Source of the DNA: Austropuccinia psidii
Lineage: Eukaryota; Basidiomycota; Pucciniomycetes; Pucciniales; Sphaerophragmiaceae
Reading direction: 5' to 3'
Assembly (NCBI GenBank): GCA_023105745.1
Contig: JALGQZ010000009.1
Span: 18,276,564 to 18,340,563 of the forward strand
Length of the DNA: 64,000 bases
The translations under genes were made by a program, and so were the position numbers. Shown here in pieces: positions 1-10,482 of this stretch (the first letter of the stretch is position 1; each line of letters starts with the position of its first letter). The notes below the pieces were generated by a model. That model saw nothing but the letters and a program-made list of their open reading frames with translations, was not told where the DNA came from and searched no databases.

Positions 1-62
1 CCATTGGTTTATGGTATTTTGGCTGTCATGCTTGTGCTCTGGTTTGGAGTCACAGGCTGACA
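1..62 (-). repeat. Terminal fragment of an A-family LTR, cut by the window edge
   Basis: This matches the last 60 or so bases of the minus-oriented A LTRs that end at 51938 and 58311. On the minus strand it reads from the LTR start TGTCAGCC. The rest of the element or solo LTR lies outside the window. The base after it begins ATAAT, which would be one half of any 5-bp target duplication. Confidence 0.85.
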
Positions 63-455
63 ATAATTCTAGCAGTAAGACCAACCCCCATTCAAAATTC
101 CAGAGCTTCACCCATAGTCACCTCTCATCAACTTCAACCTGAGGCCAGCTCCAGTAGAAGAAGAGAAGAGCTTTCACCTTTACCATTTCCTGGCGGCCAA
201 GTATTTGAGAGAAGGGATTGTTGGCCTATCCAAGCTACCAGAGAGGATACACATATGGCGAGTGAAAATCAAGATTCTGTGGCCAGGTTTTCTTGACAAG
301 TTGATAAGAATAGTAGGAAGTTTATTATGTATGCTAATGATAGAACTATACCTGGTACTGCTTCTGAAGAGACAGCTGCAAAACTTGCCTGGTATGAAGA
401 TGAATTGATCAATAATTTCCAAAGAAATTTTGATCATACGGGTAGAGATAACTAG
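63..455 (+). pseudogene. Gag-like relic with one in-frame stop
   Basis: One frame stays open from 63 to the TAG at 453-455 except for a TGA at 294-296. The product is about 130 codons, rich in Arg, Ser, Glu and Asn, with a short segment around MASENQDSVARF and a C-terminal part that looks helical (EETAAKLAWYEDEL). I recall similar short gag-like proteins from rust-fungus retroelements, but the sequence alone shows no zinc knuckle or enzyme motif. The internal TGA reads as CGA (Arg) with one C-to-T change, as expected from decay of a methylated CpG. There is no start codon or LTR of its own; the upstream A LTR end at 62 suggests it was broken by that insertion. The function is a guess from family resemblance. 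Confidence 0.4.
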
Positions 456-571
456 TTTCCTTGTCCTTGTTTGTATTTGTTTTGACTTCTATCCCCACTG
501 TTATAACTACTAAAAAAATAAAAAATAAATGGAACCTCCCAATACATGATATGGCAGTGGATGCTGCTGCT

Positions 572-1063
572 TTAAAGATGAAAGAAATAAAATGAACTAT
601 ACAAGTAAAGAAAAGAAAGAAAATGAAAGAAAAAGAGAGTAAATAAAAGAAATAGATAAATTTCTGAGGTTTGTCCTTCTTGTTGTGAGATGCCTGATTT
701 TGGCCAAGAATTGTCTGAAAGATGAAATCCAAGCATTTGATGCTCACAGAGTCCCCAAGGTAATTTTTTACAAGAAGTAGAACCCTCAGGGATGCATACC
801 AGGAGGTGGAAATGAAACTCAGAAAGAAATTCAGCCCACCTGGCCTGAGGACAAGTAAGAGCTTTGGAAGAAATGAAATATTGAAGGGAAGAGTGGTCTG
901 TGAAGACTTCAAAAGAATTGCAAATAGAAAGGAGAAAGGCTCTCCAGAGGGTGAGAGCCCAAACTCTGCCAAGAAGTTCCTTGTCATTAATTTCATAGTT
1001 GGGCTCAGCTGGGAGAAGCTTGCAACTATAAAATGCAATGGGATGCTTTCCTGAGTCATTCAC
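572..1063 (-). pseudogene. RNase H of E1, 3' end degraded
   Basis: The start matches gypsy RNase H: HPIAFYSCKLLPAEPNYEI, then KELL and a VWAL segment, then FTDHSSLQYF, which holds the second catalytic Asp and the following His/Ser. The frame then runs into AT-rich sequence with no integrase zinc finger or catalytic core. RNase H removes RNA from the RNA-DNA hybrid during reverse transcription. Between this and the RT segment there is another frame change near 1166-1063. Confidence 0.75.
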
Positions 1064-1268
1064 CTGACTAAGTGAAGCATCAAATGCATAATCAGAAGCA
1101 TCAGTCTCTACAATAGTTGGTAGAGAAGGATTTAAATGAAAGAGGATAGGAGCAGTGGTGAATGATTATTTGAGTATTTGAAACTGACTAAGAGCTTCCT
1201 CATTGAAGAGAAAAGGAGAGTCTTTTTTGAGAAGGGAGGTGAGAGCAGTGATCTTTTTAGAGTAATTT

Positions 1269-2112
1269 TCAATGAAACAACTGCAGATATTTAATGTTAT
1301 TTGGGTGAGGCCAATTGAGGATTTGTTGAACTTTTGAAGAATCCCTCTTGAAGCCATCACTTGAAACAACATAGCCCAAGTATTCCACACTTGAGCCATG
1401 AAATACACACTTGGAGGCTTTGGCAAACAAATTATTGTCCCTCAGTCTTTGGAGGACCGAGGCCACATGTTTGACATGTTCCTCCTCAGAGCTGGAAAAG
1501 ACCATCTTATAATCTAAAAAAACTACGACAAAGATATCCAAGAAATCTGCAAATATATCATTCACAAGATTCTGGAAAGAGGAAGGAGCATTAGTAAGGC
1601 CAAATGGCATAACCAAATACTCATAACTACCATGTGTGGTTCTACAGGCAGTTGATTGCTCATCCCCCTCTTTGATTCTTGGGAGATGATATGCACCACA
1701 CAGCTCTATCTTGGATCAGATAGTGGCACCATTGAATACAGTAAGAATCTGGTTCATAGGGGGCACAGGATACCTGTTCTTCCTAGTGACAGAATTGAAT
1801 TTTGGTAGTCAACACACAAACAGAGACCTCCATCCTTTTTCTTGACAAAAATGACAGGTGCTCCTGTTGAAGAGGATCTTGGCCTTATGAAACCTTTCTC
1901 TACATTCTCTGAAATGTAGGCCCACAGCGTTTCTGAATCTTGATTTGATAGTGAGTAGATAACCCCAACTGGAGGTAGAAGACCCTCCAGTTTGATATAA
2001 TCATCATAGGCATGGTGTGGAGGAAGTTTCTCTTCTTTCACCTTGGAGAATACATCTAAATATTGGTGATAGGCAGGAGGGACTACCTTCAACACAGTTT
2101 CAATTTTTTCTG
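1269..2112 (-). pseudogene. Reverse transcriptase of E1, catalytic Asp changed to Tyr
   Basis: Two segments carry RT landmarks. In the N-terminal part (2112-1754) there are ENVEKGFIRPRSSSTGAP and FVKKKDGGLCLCVDY, the usual start of the gypsy RT palm. After a frame change MPFGLTNAPSSFQ (near 1610) and the active-site strand follow (1616-1269). The motif that should read xLDD reads FLDY; the second Asp codon at 1511-1509 is TAT. This is a catalytic loss on top of the frameshifts. RT would copy the element RNA into cDNA. Confidence 0.8.
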
Positions 2113-2527
2113 GCTCTTCCTCCTCATCCTGCTGCTCCTCCAGGGAGGCATGAACAGATCAAGGAGGAAGGTCCATGTCCCCTTGAAAGAGATGAATTAA
2201 AGAAATAGCAACATCTTCTCCAACATCTTTTATCTCTTTGAAGACCTCATCTCTTTATTGAAGTAATGATTGAGATATCATGATGGAAGGGATATGGATA
2301 GAACAAGGAAGGGGAGGTGTCTTAAGTTCACCAACCAGAGCAACACTGTTAAAATCAGTGGCCAAGGAATTACTAGCAGAAGATTTGATACCACTACAGT
2401 CTTTATGACTAGAATTATAGGTGATCAATTCATTTTTTCAATGAATAATAGGATTAAAAAAGTAGACCAAATCATAGCCCAATATCAGGTCTTCTCCCTT
2501 GGGTGGATTTACAATAAAAAAGTCCCA

Positions 2528-2833
2528 TTAAAAGCTTGGGAAGGAAGGAAAGTCAACTACCCACTTGGTATAATGGGTGATGAGCAAGGAAGGGGGTTCA
2601 TTTGAGCCCAGAATGAATAGAGGAATCATTTCAGGGAGCTCTGAAATAGTCAATGAGTACTTGAGAACAAAATTCTTTGCAAAAAAAGAGTATGTAGCAC
2701 CAGAATCAATGAGAATACTATAAAAAATATCAGAGACAGAAGGAAAAATAATCAACTTTAAAGATGTCTTCACACTAGTATTCAGAGTGCACAATTGTGC
2801 TCTTGAAGGAAATAAGTGAGAACCATTGAGCAC
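2528..2833 (-). pseudogene. Aspartic protease (retropepsin) of E1
   Basis: About 101 codons follow the zinc knuckle directly. The segment SILIDSGATYSFF carries the retropepsin catalytic triad in its DSGA form, and the downstream part has the hydrophobic pattern of the family. The protease cuts the Gag-Pol precursor. Position between the knuckle and RT agrees with Ty3/gypsy order. It is out of frame with the gag segment upstream. Confidence 0.75.
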
Positions 2834-2869
2834 ATCATGATCCCCACTCAGGCTTTTCCCTGCTTGCTA

Positions 2870-4177
2870 GGGAAGCCTCTTGATGACCAAGGCTTGTTTT
2901 GAGGTCTCTCGAAGCATTTTTCAATTGGGTGCTTTCCACCACAATAAGTACACAACCCTTCTTTTATCCTCCTCTCCTTTTCAGAATCAATTAATTTATT
3001 GTCCTTATTAAGTGGAGAAGAATGGGGCTTGTTCCTTGAAATTTGAAATTGTTTGCCCTTCTTGTTCTTCTTATGGTGAATCCTTTTTGAAGTTGAGTCT
3101 TGAGGAGGCCTTGAAGAATTGGATCAAGTAACAGGAGGCTTCCTTCCTTGATGACTACCCTTCTCTTTCTGTCTCTCAAGGTATCTGTCATCTAATTCCA
3201 GGGTAATGTCCATGAGTTCTTGAAGAGTATAAAAATTACCAGCATAGGAAGCCAACTGGGCCAAACATCTTGATTCAAGTCCTCTTTTATGGACATTAAT
3301 ATAAGCCCTTTCTCCCCAATATCCAATTCTTGACATCAAACTTCTAAAATCAGCAATGTACAAGGATACATGACCACTTTCCTCCATCCTCAAATTGTCC
3401 AACTCCTGCTCAGCTCTTCTAACTTCATCGGGGTCACCAAACAGGGTGAATAATTGGATTTCAAATAAATTCCAATTATTGAGGAGGTAGGAAGGACCCT
3501 AATTGGAAATGTTTGAAAGATAAGGTTCAATTCATTTGCCAGCTCTACCAGTGAGAAAAGAAGTTTAGTACAGAACTTTCTGGGTAATTATGGAAAATCA
3601 ATTGACAGGATTGAATAAATCCCCTTATAGGCTTGAGTACCATAAAAAGGATCAGGTGCTTCCATTGATGGAGTCTTGAATGAAGGGGCTTTGGAATTGC
3701 CCCTGGGGGCTGCTGCTTGAGAGAGTTGTCCCATGATAACAGCCATTTGCTCCATGATCTTGAGGAGACTTTGATCAGATTGAGAGACAAGAGATTGATT
3801 AGTAGGGGCTAGATTAGAACCCTGGGGTACCTCTGGAGCATTTTCCAAAGCATCTGCCACTTCAGTTTCCCCAGAATCTTCGTCTTCCACGTACCCCTCC
3901 CCCTCTTCATCTTCAACTTCTCCTAGTCTTCCTCTTGCACGTTCAGAGATGCCAGGGTAGCCACCCAAAAGGCCAGAGAAAGATCTTGATTTTCTTGATT
4001 TCATCTCCCCTTTCTGGAGGGTGCTTCTCCTTCCATTGGCCGTCCTCTGTCCAAATTTGCACTTGGTTGATTAAATGATGGTGTGTGGTCAAGAGGAACC
4101 CTTGCTGTAGGAGTGAGAACAGCTGGATTTATTTGAAATCTGGTATTCTTGGCTTGAGGGCTATGCTGAACTGGCAT
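2870..4177 (-). pseudogene. Gag of element E1, frameshifted
   Basis: The likely start is the ATG at 4177-4175 (protein begins MPVQHSPQ). That frame hits TGA just before 4003, where the neighbouring frame (MKSRKSRSFSG) takes over, so there is at least one frameshift. An acidic stretch rich in Glu and Asp follows at 3940-3850, then the capsid-like core (segment starting MDNLRMEESGHVSLYIADF near 3402). A CCHC zinc knuckle, CTYCGGKHPIEKC, lies at 2952-2914 and marks the nucleocapsid end. Gag packages the element RNA into virus-like particles. There are several frame changes between 3790 and 2914; no full-length product can be made. Confidence 0.75.
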
Positions 4178-4978
4178 TATTGATAAATTAAAAATAAAAA
4201 AGTTATTATAATTGAGAATAAGGGATCAAAGCTTGGCCAAATTGATAATCAATAAAATCTTGATGATCTTGAGGAATGAATCAACAGTCTTGAGGTGAAA
4301 TCAAATTAAATCAATACATCAATCAATTCAGTCAATATCAACAATGAATCAAGTATCAAGAAATCTTGAAGATTTCAGCCATAAATCAATCAATAAATCA
4401 ATGTCAATAATCAATCAAATATCAATAAATCTTGAATAATTCAATAATCACTAAATTAATCCATCAATAAATCAATGACTTGAATATAAAATCAAATCTT
4501 GAGGAATCAAACAGTGAAAACAGTATTTTCAGGATTCAATTAAATATCTTGATGAGTAAAAGTCAATCAATAATCAAAATCAATTCATAGAGATTAAACA
4601 GTTATCTTGAGGATCCAAAATCAGTAAATTAATCCAATCCAAAACCAAATTCTGAATTGCTGAATCAATAAATCAATGAATCCGAAATAATCAATTAACC
4701 AATCAATAAAATTCCTGCTAATAGCTGAATAAGCAAAGAAAAGAGAAATTTGATTGAGATAGAATTGAGAATGAAATAAGATGGTCAGCAATTATTAAGG
4801 AATGAGAAGGATCAATTTTCATAAGAATATAATGAATGAGATGAAAATTGATAAAAGAAAAAGTCATAATCATAACCATGAAAAATTGTAAAATCATAAA
4901 AAGGTCATAATTGATGAATGAGAGAAATGCAGTTAAATGAATGAAAAGAAAGAATCAATATGAGTTAATTGATTTAAT
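4178..4978 (-). repeat. E1 leader with TTGATT-type simple-sequence bias
   Basis: This 0.8-kb stretch lies between the 5' LTR and gag of E1. No gene is visible. From about 4225 to 4720 it is dominated by irregular repeats of ATCAATCA and AATAAATCAAT on the plus strand (TTGATT on the element strand), interspersed with CTTGAGGA/ATCTTGA words. It looks like an expanded leader rather than a clean microsatellite. I see no primer-binding site beginning TGG directly after the LTR. Confidence 0.6.
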
Positions 4979-5738
4979 GTCACAGGGGCTCTCCTAAGTG
5001 AAGAGGGCCTGGCACTCAGTAAACTTGGACTCACTGGAGAGGGCTCAAAGGATAAGAAGGAGCAAAACACTTAAGAGTGTAATGAGAGTAATATTGCTAA
5101 GAAATAATGATATAAGAAACGCAGAAACAAGAATAAGAATAAGAAATAGAAGAGAAAAACACAAACAAGTTCAAGTACATTGTTTCAACCTGTCAGAAGG
5201 AAAGAGGAGGGTTAATAAGGATATGGCCACCACACCTGATACTGAACAGGCAAGAGAAAAATGCAAAGACTAACTTAATACCAATAAATATAATACCCAA
5301 GAATAAGAGTAAGAATATCTATAAAATAATAAATCAACGAGATTAATTAACTGGGGAAAAGTCCACAGGGGAGAGGAAGAGGGGCTTGTATATGTGAGAA
5401 TCACCAGCCCTGATCCAGACAGAGAGTTTTCATTAGAGGGATTGATGATTGAATTGAATATGGCCAATACAGGTCCTGTACAGTCTGTACAGGATCTGTA
5501 CAGGAGGAGTGTTAGTGTTGAGTGATCATACAGTTTCAGGATGGTGTATCCAAGCTGTATTGGGTAATTCCAACCTGTACAAGGATTGACAGGCTGTATT
5601 GATTCACCAGACTGTATGCATGTTTCAGAAAGGAGGATTTCTGAAACTGAGTTCTGATACACACAGTGAATGGCAGATTTGAGGTTTTTGAGTGGGTGTA
5701 AGATTGAATACCCTTACCCCTAACTAGTGGTTGTTACA
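4979..5738 (-). repeat. 5' LTR of E1 (about 760 bp)
   Basis: On the minus strand it begins TGTAACAACCACTAG at 5738 and ends CCCCTGTGACA at 4979, so it has TG..CA ends. It shares blocks with the LTR at 7305-8065 (TTCCCCAGTT, a GGTGGYCATATCC block, CAGGTTGAAACA, GAGTGCCAGG) and with the piece at 50228-50498. Internal repeats of CTGTACAG-like words occur at 5461-5515. Boundary calls rest on these alignments by eye. Confidence 0.65.
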
Positions 5739-6303
5739 CTCAGTTCACATTACTCAAGATACTCCTTCTGGAAGTTTATCATCGCAAACCCAATCAGTAA
5801 AGCAAGATATCAAGAGAGAACTTGAAATTGCCATAAGCAGGTTTAAGTGGTGTGCAGAAAAAAGTGGAGCACGTCCACCTGTTTTCAACCCTGGTGGTAT
5901 GGTATGGCTTTCTTCCAAGAACATCAAATAAACTAGACACACCAAAAACCTGTCTGGAAGATTGTGGGTTCCTTTTCCAGTTTTTAAGAAAGTCAGAACT
6001 CACTCTTACCATCTCAAGATTCCATCTCAATGGAAATCCATCCATAAAGTATTACATATTCCCCTGCTTGGACCAGTCAAGACATCAAAATTCCCAAATT
6101 TCCATTAAGAGGCTCCTGCTCCAATGATCATTGAAGGAGAAGAGGAATGGGAAGTCTCTCAAATACTGGACTCAAGGATTAAGAGAGATAAATTATGGTA
6201 TTTGGTTTAATAGAAAGTTGTCAGTCAAGAGGCAGAAATATCCACTTGGAAACCAACTGAAAACCTCAACCATTTTCCTGAACTCACCTTGGCCACTCTG
6301 TGA
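5739..6303 (+). pseudogene. Integrase C-terminus plus chromodomain (element E2)
   Basis: A single frame runs about 188 codons with no frameshift but in-frame stops at 5929, near 6112 and near 6209 (a TAA-TAG pair), ending at TGA 6301-6303. It starts inside the integrase C-terminal domain (SVHITQDTPSG, then VFNPGGMVWLSSKNI). A chromodomain follows (EEWEVSQILDSRIKRDKLWY, then TWKPTENLNHFPEL). The chromodomain tethers integrase to modified histones and marks the family as a chromovirus. The upstream integrase is cut off exactly at the start of the oppositely oriented E1 LTR. Stops at GTT-TAA-TAG sit where the conserved chromodomain Glu-Trp would be. Confidence 0.8.
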
Positions 6304-7304
6304 GAACCTGGAATAAAAATTTCTTTTCCAGGTCCTTTCCAATTGCAAAATATATGACCCACCTCCATGATGACGATTGGAACCTCCTCAAGACTCAATC
6401 CTTTTTCTTTCTTTCTTTTCTTTTCTCTTATCTTCATTATTTTTATTTTATTTTATTTTTATTTTAAATTCTCTTTTTATCACATCAATTTGCATTTCAA
6501 GAAAATAATTAATCATTTATTTTCAGCATCAACAATGCAAAAAATGTCAAAAGAAGATAAGTCCAGTCCTACGTCATTTGGCAGCTTTTTAATATCAGTA
6601 TCAATTCTATGTTTCAAAAAACCTCCTCCTCATCCCTCTCTCAGAACTCTTTCCAAATATCCTCAACAGGATTTATCTTGTATTGGTGCTTAGGATCTCA
6701 CCATTTCAAGGTGGGGTGTACTTTCACAACCATGGCAATCACCCTAAAGGACCTCCATATGGCATATTGATGCCATATCCATCATCCTTTGCCAAATTGG
6801 CCATCTCATCTTTCCTGGCCTTTTATGGCCATTTCACCATTTGGGGCCAACTTGGCCCCCTCATCATCATCAGACCCTTACTGGAAATTCATTTCTGTTG
6901 CACACTTTTGGTTATTTTCCAGTAAACAGTGAAAATACATCCCAAAATCTGGTTTTTGACTTTTTAAGCATCAAATAAAGCTTTGCTCATTTTCTGTGCA
7001 CTTTTCACAAATACAGTTTTAACACTTTATAAGCCTGTTTTGGCCAAGAACCCAAAAAGCGCTAAAACACTCAAAAACACTGTGAAACATCTGAAGCCAC
7101 TCAAAACCAAAATTTCATGCATGACCCTCATGGCGTCTTTTCAAGACTTTCAGTGACTTTCACCCTCCAATAACCAAAAGTGCAATATATGGCTTTATAC
7201 ACCAATATACATTTATTTTCACCAGAAATCTAATGAAGCCAATTTCAAAAGGTTATTTCTACATTTAATAAGTCATCAAGGCATCAGGTCATCCAGAGGA
7301 TTCA
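6304..7304. other. Non-coding 3' region of E2, no gene seen
   Basis: About 1 kb between the chromodomain and the E2 LTR. It begins with a pyrimidine-rich stretch (6400-6480) and then has ordinary AT-rich sequence. Short open frames here have no family likeness. I see no RNA gene or repeat of note. Confidence 0.5.
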
Positions 7305-8065
7305 TCAAAGCTCAAGGAAAGGTCTTACACTCAAATAACAATGATACCATCAAGAGGTCATTGGTTATTCTCACTCCAAGTATTCCCTTGGGGGAATACT
7401 GGAGGTTCATTCTTGAGGGATACTCAAGAGGCAGTGCCAAAAACATTTTCCAAGTATTAGTGCTCTTTTAATCCACCTTAGCAACCACATTCATTAAATA
7501 CAGTCTGGATTCATCAAGACCTTTATTTTTAATCATAAACCATGGGAAGATCATTTAATCAAGTTCAATCCTCATTTTAGAAAGGTATACATTCTATCAG
7601 ACATTCAATACAGACCAGCTGTCAGCCTCAAGGAGTCAAGCTCTAAGCATTCAACATATACCAGCCTCCTTTGACCCTGGGGTGTTTTTCCCCAGTTGAT
7701 AAATATATTTTTATTTGATTTTTTCTTCATTTATCTTTTCATTTTGCTAAGTAAATACTGATATTATCAATTCAGTCATTTAGAACCTCTGGTTTTCTTT
7801 CTTTGCGTGTCAGTGAATATTGGTGGTCATATCCTTTAGTAATTCCATTTTTCATTCTGGCAGGTTGAAACAGTGATTAAAGATCTACTTTGTTGGCTCT
7901 TTCAACATTTGAATTCCTTTTTTCTTATTGCATCTCATCTTGTACTTGCATATTTCTTAGTAAAAGTTATCATTCTTTTATTGTATCTTCTGCAATTTTT
8001 TGAGTATTCCAAGTGAGTTCCCTGAATACCGAGTGCCAGGGCTCTTGTTTTGCCCAAGATTCCCT
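7305..8065 (+). repeat. E2 3' LTR, E-type
   Basis: The sequence from about 7680 to 8064 aligns with the E1 LTR on the opposite strand: TTCCCCAGTT, GGTCATATCC, GGCAGGTTGAAACA, then GAGTGCCAGG near 8026 and CCCTGT near 8060. If the length equals the E1 LTR (760 bp), the start falls near 7305, close to a weakly matching TCTTACACTC. The left edge is therefore approximate. It follows the integrase tail at 5739-6303 in the same orientation, as a 3' LTR should. Confidence 0.5.
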
Positions 8066-10437
8066 GTTAAAATATGTGTTGACCATAAAAGTGTGTATAT
8101 TCAGGTTATTTCCTTAGATATTGTGTGAGGCTTGAGGTATATTTTACATACCCAAATAGGCCACAATTATCTTAAAAATATATTCTGAATTATGCATAAC
8201 TCATAAGTCATGCATATATCCAAAATTCATCATCTTTTATTTCAGAAAAGATGAATAACTTTTTATTGAGTAAGTAAATCCATGGATTTAAGGCCAGATT
8301 TGCATTCTACACAAAATTCCACCTAGGGTAGCTCCATAGAGTCAATAATCTTAAATCAACTCTTTGAGATGGTAATATGGAACATAATTCAATACCACAT
8401 CATCAATACCACATAAAAGATCTGTGAAAATTTCGGTTTGTTTCTTATTTCACACCAAAATAATGGGAATGTGAGAAATCCCATGTTACATATACACTAA
8501 GAATAGTGTTATGCATGCTTTGGGCACTTAATATTATGGTATTTTTACATGGACCTTTGATACACCCATGGTGGATATCTCACTAAGCTTCAATTTCTAT
8601 TTTGACGTGAAAAATAGGCAAGGGGGACAAAAGATATCAAAAAGAGCCAGGGTACCCAACTTCTGAGGCCTGAGAGGCATGGACAGCTCCAAAGCTTGGA
8701 TCCATGGCTGATCTTGACCCAATTAGTAACCTAAAACACTTTGGGAACTTGGTTACCATGATACAACTACAGTAGATCATAAGAAAATAGCAAATAACCT
8801 GCTATTTTGACGTGCCAAGGAGGTAAAGAGCTACTTAGACTCCTGTAACCATGTCAATTCTTGATTAATTTCCATGTATAAAACCTAAAAGAGTAATTAA
8901 AACCCTTTTTGGACTTGTATCCATTGATTTACCTCATAGCAACCAGTTAAAAACTGATATTTGCAATTCTATGTAGAAGTGAGGTAAAAACTTCAAAAAT
9001 TCATTCATTTAAAATACAATTATTGGTGAATCTCTCTGAATCCCTCAGGACCAATTGAGAACTGTATTTTCTATGGTAAAATCAAAAAGAATCATAGTTT
9101 TACTAGTAATATTGAACATTTTACTTACAGTCCATTTTTGACTAATCTAAGTGAAACACTGAATCTTCAAAAATTCACAGTAATTACAACCTGTGATGAA
9201 ATTGCCAATAACATTGATAAATTTGAGAAATCAATGATTATTTTGGAATAAAAGAAGATTTACAGATTTTACTCCTTTTATTCTTAACTATATTGCGGTT
9301 GGTAGGCACATGATAACATCAATTAAGTAATTATGATAATCTTATGTGACAACAGATGATGCAATCAATAATCCAAAAAGGTTTATTGTTTTCTCACTCA
9401 CTGGTTTTTCAGTTTTCTCCATGGCACGCCTCCAAGAGCTGTTGTTGACTTATAAGAGGCCTCCTCTTGCTGTTTTTTCCATATCAAACCATCTTATTAT
9501 TCATTTATATCATTGTTACCAACAAGTAAGTATTAGTTAGACTATTCTTAAGTGTTTTAAATCTTTCAATCAATCAGAAAGACGTGAAATCATAGAATCC
9601 AGCTATATATTGTTGTAATCCTGCTATAAATCATTTTGATCCCTTAAATCCACAATTCTACGTCAAATTTCTCTACTTATATCTTTCAAAAAGTTCTTTG
9701 GAGTATAAGTAGGTTATTTATCTTCAATTCTTAAGGTTCTTCTCTAAAATTATTTTCCTTCAATAATCATCTTTATAATTATTCTTGCAAAAGATAATTA
9801 TATATTAAAATAATTTTATTATTTTAATAAAATCAGTTTTTATTAAATTATTCTTGAAATTGATTCTTGTAGACAATTATTGCTTACTGTTAAAATCACT
9901 ATTAGTGTTCAACACGTGAAAGAAATAATTATTTAATTATTTCATTGTGGTTATAATAATACTTTATTATTATATTTCATAAGAACAGACATAGTACTGT
10001 TGATTAATAGTAATATTATCATCACTTTCATAGTCAAATCTTACATATTGACTTTACACATATGATCTAGCAATTTTAGATGTTTAGTCTTTTATAAACA
10101 ATTCAATGTTGAATATTTTTCTACATGTTTTTTCATTGGTTCCTGAGATAAAAAAAAATTATTCCTTTTTATGGAATTTTTACTTATTGCACAATATGTA
10201 TTGTCTTTGAGGATATGACATGAAAATGTTTTACATGTATTTTGCCTTTGGGTATTTCATGGTACAATTTCTTTCACATGTTCTTTAATTATATTCTAAG
10301 GTAATCAAGAATTTATTTTTATTAATGCCAATTCTACTTCTCTTAAGATAATATTTTTAATTCTTATTATTAGAATAATTATTGTACCATTCTTTTGTGA
10401 CCTTTTTGGATATTTTGTCATATCTCAAAGGCTTGCA
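8066..10437 (-). repeat. Truncated 3' LTR of B2, interrupted by solo LTR D
   Basis: The pieces 8066-8123 and 10046-10437 align with consecutive parts of the B2 5' LTR (about 48165-48240 and 48220-48613). Joining them across the D insertion restores ...CCTTAGATATTGACTTTAC-like sequence. The left 1.6 kb or so of the LTR is missing; the break coincides with the end of the E2 LTR. The element-strand start would be TGCAAGCC at 10437. Confidence 0.75.
8124..10045. mobile_element. Solo LTR of family D (1922 bp) with TATTG target duplications
   Basis: The insert begins TGTGAGGC at 8124 and ends CTTACA at 10045. TATTG precedes it (8119-8123) and follows it (10046-10050). The flanks are contiguous in the intact B LTR at 48220-48230, so this is an insertion with a 5-bp duplication, as made by gypsy integrases. 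No gag or pol is present, so it is a solo LTR left by recombination between two LTRs. Inside are two copies of CTATTTTGACGTG (near 8596 and 8802). Its orientation cannot be fixed without another copy. Confidence 0.85.
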
Positions 10438-10482
10438 TTAACTACCACCAAAAAAGACTGTAACATAATCTGATTTAGCTAA

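Larger units (their letters stand above)
572..5738 (-). mobile_element. Degenerate Ty3/gypsy element E1 (5' LTR to RNase H)
   Basis: Read on the minus strand the order is LTR (5738-4979), AT-rich leader, gag, zinc knuckle, protease, reverse transcriptase and RNase H. This is the Ty3/gypsy order. Integrase and the 3' LTR are missing; recognisable coding sequence fades near 572. Frameshifts separate almost every domain, so the copy is dead. The integrase tail with chromodomain at 5739-6303 on the other strand is from a related element, so E is probably a chromovirus-type family. Confidence 0.8.

Noticed and set aside
4998..5273. Plus-strand ORF of 91 codons
   Set aside because: It lies wholly inside the E1 LTR on the opposite strand and is low-complexity Arg/Lys-rich.
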